Below, piece by piece: positions 18,144 through 26,285 of a stretch of DNA of 64,000 nt; positions within the stretch are counted from its first letter, which is position 1; every line of letters starts with the position of its first letter. The position numbers were made by a program, and so were the translations under genes. Source of the stretch: Piscinibacter sp. (GTDB taxonomy: Bacteria; Pseudomonadota; Gammaproteobacteria; Burkholderiales; Burkholderiaceae_C); assembly GCA_019635485.1 (NCBI GenBank), contig JAHBZL010000027.1, forward strand, positions 1 through 64,000, in the 5' to 3' direction. The notes under the pieces are model-generated. The model did no database searches. It was not told the DNA's origin and saw nothing but the letters and a program-made list of their open reading frames with translations.

Positions 18144-19565
18144 TCATTCGATCACCTCCGGCCAGCGCGTGTGGAACACCTCGCCCTCGGGCCGGTCGAT
18201 GCGTTCGTAGCCGTGCGCGCCGAAGAAGTCGCGCTGCGCCTGCAGCAGGTTGGCGCTCAGGCGCGCGCTGCGCAGGCTGTCGTAGTAGGCCAGCGAGGCG
18301 CTGAACGCCGGCACCGGGATGCCGTGCGTGACGGCCAGCGCGACCACCGCGCGCCAGGCCGGCTGGGTGCGGTTCAGCAGGTCCTGGAAGAACGGCGCCG
18401 CGGTCAGGTGCGGCAGCGCCGGGTCGGCCCGCCAGGCTTCGGTGATGCGGTTCAGGAAACGCGCACGGATGATGCAGCCGCCGCGCCAGATCGAGGCGAT
18501 GCCGCCCAGGTCCAGCCCCCAGTCCTTGCGGGCGCTCATCGTGCGCATCAGGTCCAGCCCCTGTGCGTAGCTGATGACCTTGGACGCGTACAGCGCGTCG
18601 TGCACCTGCGCGACCAGGGCGGCGCGGTCAGCGCGCAGCGGCGCCGTCGGTCCGTGCAGCACGCGGCTCGCCGCCACGCGCTGCGCCTTCTGCGAGGACA
18701 GCACGCGTGCCTCGACGGCGGCGTTGATGGTGCTGACCACGACGGCGTTCTCGGCCGCGTTGATCAGCGTCCACTGGCCGGTGCCCTTCTGCCCGGCCTT
18801 GTCGAGGATCAGCTCGACCAGCGGCCGGCCGCTCGCCTCGTCCTTCTGCGCCAGCGCGCGGGCGGTGATCTGGATCAGGTAGCTCTGCAGCTCGCCGGCG
18901 TTCCACTCGTCGAACACGGCGGCCATCTCGTCGGCCGTGAAGCCGGCGGCGCCCAGGATTGCGTAGGCCTCGCAGATCAGCTGCATGTCGCCGTACTCGA
19001 TGCCGTTGTGCACCATCTTCACGTAGTGGCCGGCCCCGCCCGGGCCGATGTGGATCACGCAGGGCTGGCCGTCCACCTTCGCGGCGATGCTCTCGAAGAT
19101 CGGCCGCAGCGCAGCCCAGGTGGAGGCCGGCCCGCCCGGCATGATCGCCGGGCCCTTGCGCGCGCCCTCCTCGCCGCCGGAGACGCCGGCCCCGACGAAG
19201 CGCAGCCCGCGGGCGGCCAGCGCCGCATCGCGCCGCTCGGTGTCGGTGTACAGGCTGTTGCCGCCGTCGATGACGATGTCGCCTTCGTCCAGCAGCGGCA
19301 CGAGCTGCTCGATCACCGCGTCGACCGGCGCCCCGGCCTTGACCATGATCTGGATCTTGCGCGGCCGCGCCAGGCTGGCGACGAACCCGGCCAGGTCGTG
19401 CGCGCCGACCAGCCGCTTGCCCGGGTGCGCCGCGATGAACTCGTCGGTGACCGCCGGCGTGCGGTTGTAGACGCTGACGCGAAAGCCCCTGCTCTCGATG
19501 TTCAGCACCAGGTTCTGGCCCATCACCGCCAGGCCGATCAGGCCGAAGTCGCTCAGCTCGTTCAT
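18144..19565 (-). CDS. gnd: 6-phosphogluconate dehydrogenase (decarboxylating)
   Basis: A 473-residue enzyme of the oxidative pentose phosphate pathway that converts 6-phosphogluconate and NADP+ to ribulose 5-phosphate, CO2 and NADPH. The N-terminal dinucleotide site GLIGLAVMGQNL, the conserved DGGNSLYTDT, and GAGVSGGEEGARKGP for substrate are all present. GPGGAGHYVKMVHNGIEYGD holds the catalytic Lys. The helical C-terminal part includes KGTGQW and WRGGCIIRARFL. Length fits the family (about 470). ATG 19565 was chosen because GGAGG lies at a normal distance; ATG 19580 would add five residues. Confidence 0.96.
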   Translation of the reverse strand: MNELSDFGLIGLAVMGQNLVLNIESRGFRVSVYNRTPAVTDEFIAAHPGKRLVGAHDLAGFVASLARPRKIQIMVKAGAPVDAVIEQLVPLLDEGDIVIDGGNSLYTDTERRDAALAARGLRFVGAGVSGGEEGARKGPAIMPGGPASTWAALRPIFESIAAKVDGQPCVIHIGPGGAGHYVKMVHNGIEYGDMQLICEAYAILGAAGFTADEMAAVFDEWNAGELQSYLIQITARALAQKDEASGRPLVELILDKAGQKGTGQWTLINAAENAVVVSTINAAVEARVLSSQKAQRVAASRVLHGPTAPLRADRAALVAQVHDALYASKVISYAQGLDLMRTMSARKDWGLDLGGIASIWRGGCIIRARFLNRITEAWRADPALPHLTAAPFFQDLLNRTQPAWRAVVALAVTHGIPVPAFSASLAYYDSLRSARLSANLLQAQRDFFGAHGYERIDRPEGEVFHTRWPEVIE

Positions 19566-19677
19566 CACCGTGTCCTCCATCGGATCCGCCCGCCGCGGCC
19601 GGCGCATTCTGCCGGGAAGAAATCGCCCCTGCCGTGCGTAGACCGCGCATCACCACTCCCGACAGGACCTGCCTGCC

Positions 19678-20061
19678 ATGAACCTCCGCCCCGCCTTCGC
19701 CTCGCTGACCCTGGCCGCGCTGCTTTCCGCCTGCGCCTCGATGGGGGGCTCGAGCGCCCCCGCCACCGTCACCGACGGCGTGCTGACCGGCAAGAACGGC
19801 ATGACGCTCTACACCTTCGACCGCGACCCGGCCGGCGCCGGCAAGAGCGTCTGCAACGGGCCCTGCGCGACGAACTGGCCGCCGCTGTACGCCGAGGACG
19901 GCGCCGGCGCGAGCGGCGACTGGAGCGTCGTCACGCGCGACGACGGCAAGAAGCAGTTCGCCTACAAGGGCAAGCCGCTGTACTACTGGGTCAAGGACGC
20001 CAAGCCGGGCGACCGCACCGGCGACAACTTCAACAACGTCTGGCACACGGCCAAGCCCTGA
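19678..20061 (+). CDS. Lipoprotein with secreted repeat of COG4315 type
   Basis: A 127-residue lipoprotein. The signal sequence ends in LLSAC with Cys19. The mature part carries two copies of the short repeat found in the COG4315/Lipoprotein_15 family: GMTLYTFDRDPAGAGKSVCNGPCATNWPPL, given here only by its ends at residues 41-70, and the second near KPLYYWVKDAKPGDRTGD. These repeats occur in many soil bacteria and some have been linked to surface or redox stress, but no biochemical role is established. It is divergent from gnd with 112 bp between them. Confidence 0.85.
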   Translation: MNLRPAFASLTLAALLSACASMGGSSAPATVTDGVLTGKNGMTLYTFDRDPAGAGKSVCNGPCATNWPPLYAEDGAGASGDWSVVTRDDGKKQFAYKGKPLYYWVKDAKPGDRTGDNFNNVWHTAKP

Positions 20062-20079
20062 GCCTGGTTCACACGGCGC

Positions 20080-21162
20080 TCAGTCGCCCGATTCCGCCAG
20101 CGTCACCGCCTGGCGCCGCGTCTGCCCGGCGCGCCACAGCGTCAGAGTGACGCGTTCGCCGGGGCGGTGCCGCTCCAGCGCGGTCAGCATGTCGTCGAGA
20201 TCGGCGACCGGTTCGTCGTCGATCGCGAGGATCACGTCGCCGGCCACGATGTCGCCGCCGCGGCTGCGCGCGAACGGCTGCAGCCCGGCACGCGCCGCCG
20301 GCCCGCCGGGCTGCACCGCCACCAGCGGCACGCCCTTGGGCAGGTTCAGCGCACGGTTCAGTGCGCCGGCACCAGCCGTGACGCCCAGCGCCGGGCGCAC
20401 CAGCCGCCCGTCGCGGATCAGGCGCGGCACGATGCGGTTCACCTCGTCGATCGGGATCGCGAAGCCAATGCCGGCGCTCGCGCCCGACGGGCTGTAGATG
20501 GCCGTGTTCACGCCGATCACGCGGCCGGCGGAATCGAGCAGCGGCCCGCCGGAGTTGCCGGGGTTGATCGCCGCGTCGGTCTGGATCACGCCGCGGATCG
20601 TGCGCCGCGTGACCGAATCGATCTCGCGATTCAGTGCGCTGACGATGCCCGTGGTCAGCGTCTGGTCCAGGCCGAACGGGTTGCCGATCGCGTAGACCTT
20701 CTGCCCGACCTGCAGGTCGCGGCTGGTGCCCAGCGGCAGCGGCTGCAGGCGGCCGCGCGGCGCCGGCACACGCAGCACGGCGAGGTCGCGGTCGGCGAAC
20801 GCGCCGACCAGCTCGGCGCGGAAGGTGGTCTGGTCCGACAGCGTGACCGTCGCCGCGTTGGCCTCCTGGATGACGTGGAAGTTGGTGACGATGTGGCCGC
20901 GCTCGTCCCACACGAAACCGGTACCGGTGCCGCGCGGCACCTGCTGCACGTTCAGCGAGAACAGCTCGCGCTCGAAGCCGAGCGCGGTGATGTTGACGAC
21001 CGACGGCGAGGCGGCCTTGAACACCGCGATGTTGTTCAGCTCGTCGGCGCCCAGCGTGCCGCGCGGCGAGACGCTGCGCCCGGGCGCTTCCGGCTGGGCC
21101 TGCGCGAGGCCGAGCGGCAGCCAGGGCAGGGCGGCGATCAGATGGCGGCGACGCAGCGGCAT
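20080..21162 (-). CDS. HtrA/DegP-like trypsin-type serine protease with one PDZ domain
   Basis: A 360-residue exported protease. The N-terminus MPLRRRHLIAALPWLPLG could be a Sec or Tat-like signal ending near AQA. The catalytic triad is His96 (TNFHV), Asp126 (DRDLAVL) and Ser204 (NPGNSGGPL). A single PDZ domain covers about 255-350 with GDVILAIDDEPV. HtrA proteases degrade or refold damaged envelope proteins; one-PDZ forms resemble DegS. The gene is divergent from three small DUF2589-like proteins, separated by only 67 bp, so both sides may share control. Protease co-occurrence with such small beta-rich proteins is known from bacterial conflict islands. Confidence 0.9.
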   Translation of the reverse strand: MPLRRRHLIAALPWLPLGLAQAQPEAPGRSVSPRGTLGADELNNIAVFKAASPSVVNITALGFERELFSLNVQQVPRGTGTGFVWDERGHIVTNFHVIQEANAATVTLSDQTTFRAELVGAFADRDLAVLRVPAPRGRLQPLPLGTSRDLQVGQKVYAIGNPFGLDQTLTTGIVSALNREIDSVTRRTIRGVIQTDAAINPGNSGGPLLDSAGRVIGVNTAIYSPSGASAGIGFAIPIDEVNRIVPRLIRDGRLVRPALGVTAGAGALNRALNLPKGVPLVAVQPGGPAARAGLQPFARSRGGDIVAGDVILAIDDEPVADLDDMLTALERHRPGERVTLTLWRAGQTRRQAVTLAESGD

Positions 21163-21229
21163 GGTGACGACGAAGACGGGCGGACTCGGACAGGCACGCG
21201 GAGCGCCGATTTTCGGCGAAGATCGCGCC

Positions 21230-21670
21230 ATGCCCCTGGACGCCTTGACGCGCCGCGCGATCGAGCGCATCGTCGGCGCCGCCTTGCGCCTGCGCGCGCG
21301 CGTCGCGCTGCGGCTGGCGCCCCTGCGGGAGATCGTTGCCATGGACCTGCGTTCCGCCTCCGAAGCCCTCGTCGCGATGCCCCTGCCGCAGATGCTCGGC
21401 CAGCTCGGCCTGGCGGTCGCGAAGGCGAACGAGGAGATGTCCAAGGTCAAGGGGCCGAACGGCACGGTCATGACGGTGCAGGAGGCGACGATCGACCTGA
21501 ACGTCGCGATCTCGGTCGACGCGACCACCAAGACCGGCGGTGAACTCGAGCTCGGCCTGAAGGCCTTCAGCGTCAACGCCAGCTATTCGCGCAGCTTCGG
21601 GTTCAAGGAAGAAGCCTCGAGCCGCATCTCGATCAAGCTGGCCGTGGTGCCGGCGGCACCGGCCGCCTGA
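21230..21670 (+). CDS. Small DUF2589-like protein (first of three)
   Basis: A 146-residue cytoplasmic protein. An N-terminal amphipathic helix (about 1-60) is followed by a beta-rich half: EATIDLNVAISV, a Gly-rich turn, FSVNASYS, and ISIKLAVVPA. This strand order resembles DUF2589 proteins and also the small trypsin-co-occurring domain 2 (trypco2). No signal peptide was seen. The ATG at 21230 lacks a strong ribosome site; an internal ATG near MDLRSASEALV is possible. It starts 67 bp from the divergent HtrA-like gene and is followed 8 bp later by a second related protein. Family assignment is by eye. Confidence 0.6.
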   Translation: MPLDALTRRAIERIVGAALRLRARVALRLAPLREIVAMDLRSASEALVAMPLPQMLGQLGLAVAKANEEMSKVKGPNGTVMTVQEATIDLNVAISVDATTKTGGELELGLKAFSVNASYSRSFGFKEEASSRISIKLAVVPAAPAA

Positions 21671-21678
21671 GGCGCCGG

Positions 21679-22596
21679 GTGGCGACTCGACGCCAGCCTC
21701 CGGGCGGCAGCGGCGCGCGCCGGCTTGGTGCGGCGCGCGAGCGCGCCAAGTCAATGCCGGCGGCACGCGCGCTGCTGCCCAGCAGCGGCAGCGTGACGCT
21801 GGAGGAACTGCTGGTCGGCTTCCAGAAGAGCCTCGCCCGCGCGACGCGGGCCAGCTTCGAGACGGCCCGTGCGGACTACGAGGTCGGGCTCGGCCAGCGG
21901 TCCCTGTACGTGATCGACGGCATCGGCATCAACCTGGCGGCCGGCGTCAGTGCCGGGCGCGACGCGGGCGGGCAGGTGCAGGCCATCACGCTGGACCTCG
22001 GCGAGGCCGATCCGGAGCGGGCCTCGCGGCTGGAGTTCCGCGTCCAGGCGCGGCCGATCGACGCGATCGACGGCGAGCAGCTGGTGCTGGCCGACCTCGA
22101 TCCGCTCGGCCTGCAGCGGCCGCGCCACGCGCTGCGCCTGACGCTGATCGGACTGGCGAGCGAGGACCAGCCGGCGGTGCGCTCGTCGGCCGAGATCGAA
22201 CGCGCCGCAGCCAGTGCCAGCCGCGCGCTCGATGCCCCGGCGGCACGCGGCGCCGTGCGCGCCGCCGCGCGCCCCGGCGGCGCCTGGGTGCCGCTGCCGC
22301 ACCGCCCGGTGGTGCTGTTCCTCGTCGGTGCCGATGGCGAGGGCGAGACCTTCGCGCTCACCACCAACCAGGTCGGGCAGGTGGACGTGGAGATCGACGC
22401 GCAGGCGAACCGCATCGCGAGCCTCGGCCGCCAGGCGGCGCTCGGCAAGCTCGACCTCGCGGCGCGCGACGACGAGTTCTTCGTCTACGCCAGCGCCGAA
22501 CTTGCCGGCGCCGGCGGCGAGCCGCACCGGCTGGTCTCCAACGTGCTGCAGTTCGCCGTCAAGCGCAGCGCCCCTCCACCCGCGAAGAAGCGCTGA
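21679..22596 (+). CDS. DUF2589-like protein, larger member of the cluster
   Basis: A 305-residue protein beginning at GTG 21679, with GAGG six bases upstream and eight bases after the previous stop. An ATG at 21754 would give 280 residues. The core repeats the helix-then-strand pattern of its neighbour: LEELLVGFQKSLA, YVIDGIGINLAAGV, then ASRLEFRVQARP. A second beta-rich segment follows from about residue 210 (PLPHRPVVLFLVGADGEGE, FFVYASAEL, VLQFAVKR) after an Ala-rich linker. No catalytic motif, signal peptide or membrane helix was found. It may be a scaffold or ligand-binding protein acting with its two small neighbours. Confidence 0.6.
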   Translation: MATRRQPPGGSGARRLGAARERAKSMPAARALLPSSGSVTLEELLVGFQKSLARATRASFETARADYEVGLGQRSLYVIDGIGINLAAGVSAGRDAGGQVQAITLDLGEADPERASRLEFRVQARPIDAIDGEQLVLADLDPLGLQRPRHALRLTLIGLASEDQPAVRSSAEIERAAASASRALDAPAARGAVRAAARPGGAWVPLPHRPVVLFLVGADGEGETFALTTNQVGQVDVEIDAQANRIASLGRQAALGKLDLAARDDEFFVYASAELAGAGGEPHRLVSNVLQFAVKRSAPPPAKKR

Positions 22597-22602
22597 ACCG
22601 CC

Positions 22603-22887
22603 ATGGCCAACGACATTGCCGAGAACCTGGTCGACGTCGACGAGCTGCTGAACACGCTCAGCTCGGCCTGCATCCGCACCGCGAGCTTCATCGACAGCGT
22701 GACGGCGAACCGCCCCGGCGGCACACGCTACGTCGTGCCGTCGATGAAGGTGTCGGTCAAGCTGTCGCTGACCAACAGCAGCCAGAAGGTCAAGGGCGTG
22801 CTCTTCTCGCGCAACACCGAGGGTTTCAGCGCGCAGACGCTCAGCCAGATCGACATCGACATCGTCGCAGTGCCGCCGGCGGAGTGA
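22603..22887 (+). CDS. Small DUF2589-like protein (third of three)
   Basis: A 94-residue protein starting six bases after the previous stop. An N-terminal helix (VDELLNTLSSACIRTASFI) precedes strands KVSVKLSLTN, GVLFSRNTEG and IDIDIVAVPPAE. The strand pattern and the closing VVP/AVPP match the first protein of the cluster (LAVVPAAP). Together the three genes look like a diverged family made by duplication. It is convergent with the DUF5666 lipoprotein gene, with 12 bp between stops. No function is known. Confidence 0.6.
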   Translation: MANDIAENLVDVDELLNTLSSACIRTASFIDSVTANRPGGTRYVVPSMKVSVKLSLTNSSQKVKGVLFSRNTEGFSAQTLSQIDIDIVAVPPAE

Positions 22888-22899
22888 GCGCCGCGCCGC

Positions 22900-24306
22900 T
22901 CAGTCGGCGCGCTCGATCTTCCTGGCGGTCATGACCCCGCCGGCCAGCACGCCCTCGACCTCGACGCGCGCGCCGTCCAGGCTCTGCGGCGTGACCTTTT
23001 CGAAGATCGTGCCGCTGGTCCAGGCCACCGTGACCGGTGCGCCGCTGGCGGGCGTCAGCACGAAGCGGCTGCCCGCCACGTCCACCGCGCCGGCGACGCC
23101 CTTGCGGCCGACCGTGCCGCCTTCGGGCTCGTCCTCGCAGTGCACCTCTCGGGCCAGCACGCCGGTGGCGCCCAGCGCGCCTTCGATCTGGACGAACTGG
23201 CCTTCGGCGAGGACGCCGTTCGGACAGCCTTCGAGCTCGGCGTTGCGCGCGTCGACGGGGACGCCTCGCACCGTGAAGCGCTGGGTCGCGACGTCCAGGT
23301 CCACCACCGTGCCGGTGAGTTCGGCCTCGGCCTCGTTGCGGCCGTCGCGCAGGGTCACCGCGTCGGCCCGCAGCGTGCCGTCCGGCTGCAGTCGCCCGCG
23401 CACGCGCACGTACTGGCCCTCGGCCAGCGCCAGCAGCGGCGGCGAGAGCGCCGCGCCCGCGTAGTCGACCTCCAGCGCGCCGAGGCGGAAGCGCCGGGCG
23501 GCGGCATCCAGCGCTGCGACGTTGCCGCCCACGCTGACCAGCGCACCGGCCGCGAGATCGCGGATGCGCACCTGCGCCGCGACGATCACCGGCGCGGCGG
23601 CCGATCCCGAGCGGCCGGTCGGAGCGGCGAGCACCGTGACCAGCTGGCCGTTCGCGAGTGCACGGCCAGCCGGCACGACGGCGGCCGTCGCCGTCTGCAC
23701 GTGCAGCGCGCCGAGGTCGAAGCCGGCGGCGGACAGCCCGGCCACGATCCCGCTGACCTTCAGGTAGGCCGGCAGCGCCGCGAGGCGCTCGATGCGCGTC
23801 GCGCGCACGACGCTCGTGCCCCCTTGAGGCACGAGCACGCCGTGGACCTCCACGGCCGCGCCGGCCAGAACGTCCGCCGGCCCGGTCCAGTCGCCGTCGA
23901 ACTGCGTCACCGGCCCGAGCGCGGCGTCGGCGTTGACCTGGACCTCCTGGCCCAGCACGACGAAGCGGCCGGGCGCGAGCAGCGTGTCGACGCTGCCGGC
24001 CAGTGTCGCCTGCACCCTCAGGTGCGTGGCGGCACCGCCCTCGTCCAGCTCGATCTCGACCTGGTCGCCCAGGTGCACGTCGGACAGGCGATCGACGCCC
24101 GGCTCGTCCTCGCGCCGCGCGGGGACGCGGTCGTCGACATGCTGGCCGTCGACGATCACGCTGCCGAACCCGCTGACCGTGCCTTGCGCGATCTCGACGC
24201 TGGCGCCGGTGCCGCCCGAGCCCACGCCGCCGCCGCAGCCGGCCGCCGTCAACGCGGCCAGCAAGGTGGCGGCGGCCAGGGCCGCCCAGGACACTTTCGC
24301 GCTCAT
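22900..24306 (-). CDS. DUF5666-repeat lipoprotein
   Basis: A 468-residue lipoprotein with a lipobox-like LTAAGC (Cys24) followed by GGGVGSGGTG. The mature part is built from about six OB-like beta repeats of DUF5666 type. The recurring pattern is LxxGQxVxVxGxLxxDGTLxAxxVxL, for example LAEGQYVRVRGRLQPDGT and LAAGALVSVGGNVAALD. The ATG at 24306 overlaps the TGA of the upstream DUF6502 gene (ATGA). DUF5666 proteins are common outer-membrane or periplasmic lipoproteins of Burkholderiales; their ligand is unknown. Confidence 0.85.
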   Translation of the reverse strand: MSAKVSWAALAAATLLAALTAAGCGGGVGSGGTGASVEIAQGTVSGFGSVIVDGQHVDDRVPARREDEPGVDRLSDVHLGDQVEIELDEGGAATHLRVQATLAGSVDTLLAPGRFVVLGQEVQVNADAALGPVTQFDGDWTGPADVLAGAAVEVHGVLVPQGGTSVVRATRIERLAALPAYLKVSGIVAGLSAAGFDLGALHVQTATAAVVPAGRALANGQLVTVLAAPTGRSGSAAAPVIVAAQVRIRDLAAGALVSVGGNVAALDAAARRFRLGALEVDYAGAALSPPLLALAEGQYVRVRGRLQPDGTLRADAVTLRDGRNEAEAELTGTVVDLDVATQRFTVRGVPVDARNAELEGCPNGVLAEGQFVQIEGALGATGVLAREVHCEDEPEGGTVGRKGVAGAVDVAGSRFVLTPASGAPVTVAWTSGTIFEKVTPQSLDGARVEVEGVLAGGVMTARKIERAD

Positions 24307-25232
24307 TTCGTTCTCCCGGCCCGCGGCCGCTGGCGTGGCGCGTGCGCCGCGCCCGATCCGGCCGCCGGCGCGTCGACCGCCGGCTTGCCGTAGAAATACA
24401 CACCGAAGCGCATGCGCTGCTGCGCCTCCGGCTCGACCGCCGCATCCGCCTCGACCGCTCGGCTCGCCTCCTCGACCATGGTCGCGAAGGCCTGGGCCCA
24501 GGCGGCACGCGCCACTTCGTGCAGACGCTCGACCGACGCGCGACTCAGACCATCGGCGAACACGCTCTGCTCCAGGTAACGAGGCGCGTCGACGGTGAGG
24601 TTGTGCACCGCCGCGGCCAGATGGTCCGCGGCGTTCGCCGCGAACAGGGCACTCAGCTCGTCGAGTGTGCGGCTCGGCACGAAGGCCGCGATGACCGGGA
24701 TCAACCGTTCGCCTTCGACGCGCACGAGGCCCAGGCGCACCAGCTCGTCGAGCACGGTGCGCGGGTGCACGTCCTGCGAGATCTCGCGCGCCAGGGTCTC
24801 GAAGCTAGGGCCGTCGCCGCTGCGCGGCAGAGGTTTGGGCTGGCCGTCGCGGCCGCGGAAACGCCGGTCGGCCAGCCAGCGTGTGAACACCTGCGAGGCC
24901 AGCGGCACGCCGCGCGGTTCGGCGTCGGCCGCGGCGGCGCGCGGCCCTTCCGCGAAGGCGCGCACGTCCTTGCGATGCACGCCCGACAGCACGCTGAGCG
25001 CGGAGAGCGTCGGCGCCGCGCCGCCGCCGGCCAGCTCTGCGCGTGCGGCATCGACGAACACCTGCTTCATGGTGTCGGCAAACGCGCCCCAGGCGACGCC
25101 GTTGCGCAGCAGCCAGCGCGCCACCGGCGCCATCAGCACCGGGAGCTCGCGCAGGGCCAGCGCGGCGTGCTCCGCACTCGGGCGGGTGGAGAGCGCCGGC
25201 GCGGCGGCGGGGGGCAGGGTCTTGCGGTTCAT
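24303..25232 (-). CDS. DUF6502 family protein
   Basis: A 309-residue soluble protein with LSVLSGVHRKDVRAF and QDVHPRTVLDELVRLGLV, which look like two winged-helix segments. This combination is typical of the DUF6502 family, often encoded just before DUF5666 lipoproteins. ATG 25232 was chosen; 25256 would add eight Arg-rich residues. Its stop overlaps the start of the lipoprotein gene, so the pair is translationally coupled. The HTH-like parts suggest DNA binding, perhaps control of its own operon or of the divergent cytochrome operon 155 bp away. This is inference. Confidence 0.75.
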   Translation of the reverse strand: MNRKTLPPAAAPALSTRPSAEHAALALRELPVLMAPVARWLLRNGVAWGAFADTMKQVFVDAARAELAGGGAAPTLSALSVLSGVHRKDVRAFAEGPRAAAADAEPRGVPLASQVFTRWLADRRFRGRDGQPKPLPRSGDGPSFETLAREISQDVHPRTVLDELVRLGLVRVEGERLIPVIAAFVPSRTLDELSALFAANAADHLAAAVHNLTVDAPRYLEQSVFADGLSRASVERLHEVARAAWAQAFATMVEEASRAVEADAAVEPEAQQRMRFGVYFYGKPAVDAPAAGSGAAHAPRQRPRAGRTK

Positions 25233-25298
25233 CGGCCGACGATACGCGCGCCGCACGGATCCGATCCGGCGCGGTCGCGTACCAATCGTTTCAAAGAC

Positions 25299-25315
25299 AT
25301 GGGATATTTTCCCAT
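25299..25315. promoter_or_regulatory. Palindrome upstream of the multiheme cytochrome operon
   Basis: ATGGGA and TCCCAT are perfect 6-base arms around TATTT. It sits in an AT-rich patch of an otherwise GC-rich divergent gap, 73 bases before the first operon ATG. TACTAT, which begins at its last base, is a possible -10 box. It is a plausible operator for either divergent unit. The binding protein is unknown. Confidence 0.5.
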
Positions 25316-25331
25316 ACTATCCACGCAACGG

Positions 25332-25356
25332 GGCCCGCCTGTCAAACCGGCGGGCC
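25332..25356 (+). promoter_or_regulatory. GC-rich hairpin in the leader of the cytochrome operon
   Basis: GGCCCGCC and GGCGGGCC form 8-bp perfect arms around TGTCAAACC, ending 31 bases before the ATG at 25388. It would fold in the 5' leader of the operon mRNA. No T-run follows, so it is more likely a stabilising or attenuating hairpin or an operator than a terminator. Confidence 0.45.
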
Positions 25357-25387
25357 GGACCGGGACGACATCGACGTTGGGGATCCG

Positions 25388-26284
25388 ATGAACAGCAATA
25401 CCGTGGACAGCGCGCTGGCCGCCCGCGCCGCGCGGCCGGCGCCGACGCCGCGCGCCGGCAGCGAGTGGTGGATCTATCTCCTGCTGGCCACGCTGCTGGC
25501 CGGGGCCTGGGCCTTCAGCCGGCTCGGCCTGTTCCAGGCCGGTGACGACGTCGGCTACGCGCTCGGCGTGGCCGGCGGCACGGCGATGCTGCTGCTGTTC
25601 AGCTATCCGCTGCGCAAGTACGTGCGCGTGCTGCACCGGCTGGGCGCGGTCAAGTGGTGGTTCATCGCCCACATGGTGCTGGGCGTCGCCGGGCCGCTGC
25701 TGATCCTGCTGCATTCGACCTTCCGCGTCGGCTCGCTGAACGCGGCGGTGGCGCTGACCAGCATGCTGGTGGTCGCGGCCAGCGGCGTGGTCGGCCGCTT
25801 CATCTACCTGCGCGTGCACCGCGGGCTGGACGGCGAGAAGGCCAGTTTCGACGCGCTGCGTGCGCGCGCCGGATTCGATCGCGCCGAGGCACGCTCGCGG
25901 CTGCACTTCGCGCCGGCCGTCGAGGACCGCCTGCAGGAGTTCGCCGACGGCTCGCTGGCCGACGCCCCGGGCCACCTGAGCGCATTGCGCCAGGTGCTGA
26001 TCCTTCCGATTCGCATGGCGTGGACCTACTGGCGCTGCAGCCTCGAGCTGCGGCGCACGCTGCACGCGATCGGCGCGCGGCGCGGCTGGCGCGGCGACGA
26101 ACTGAGGCGCCGGCAGCGCCTGGCCCGCAAGCTGGTGCGCCGCTACCTCGGCAGCGTGGTGCGTGTCGCGCAGTTCAGTGCCTGGGTGCGTCTGTTCGCG
26201 CTCTGGCACGTCGCCCACGTGCCCTTCGTGTACCTGATGGTGGTCAGCGCCGTGGTGCACGTGGTCGCGGTGCACGCCTACTGA
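25388..26284 (+). CDS. b-type cytochrome-like inner-membrane protein of the cytochrome operon
   Basis: A 298-residue protein with about five membrane helices (near 26-48, 58-80, 95-118, 125-145 and 270-298) and a basic cytoplasmic loop of about 100 residues. Several His residues lie in or next to helices: AHMVLGVAGPLLILLHS and LWHVAHVP followed by VVHVVAVH at the end. Their spacing would allow two b-hemes, as in ferric-reductase-like or cytochrome b561-like proteins. It is the first gene of the operon and its stop is one base from the next start. It probably links the quinone pool or a cytoplasmic donor to periplasmic hemes. Confidence 0.7.
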   Translation: MNSNTVDSALAARAARPAPTPRAGSEWWIYLLLATLLAGAWAFSRLGLFQAGDDVGYALGVAGGTAMLLLFSYPLRKYVRVLHRLGAVKWWFIAHMVLGVAGPLLILLHSTFRVGSLNAAVALTSMLVVAASGVVGRFIYLRVHRGLDGEKASFDALRARAGFDRAEARSRLHFAPAVEDRLQEFADGSLADAPGHLSALRQVLILPIRMAWTYWRCSLELRRTLHAIGARRGWRGDELRRRQRLARKLVRRYLGSVVRVAQFSAWVRLFALWHVAHVPFVYLMVVSAVVHVVAVHAY

Positions 26285-26285
26285 C

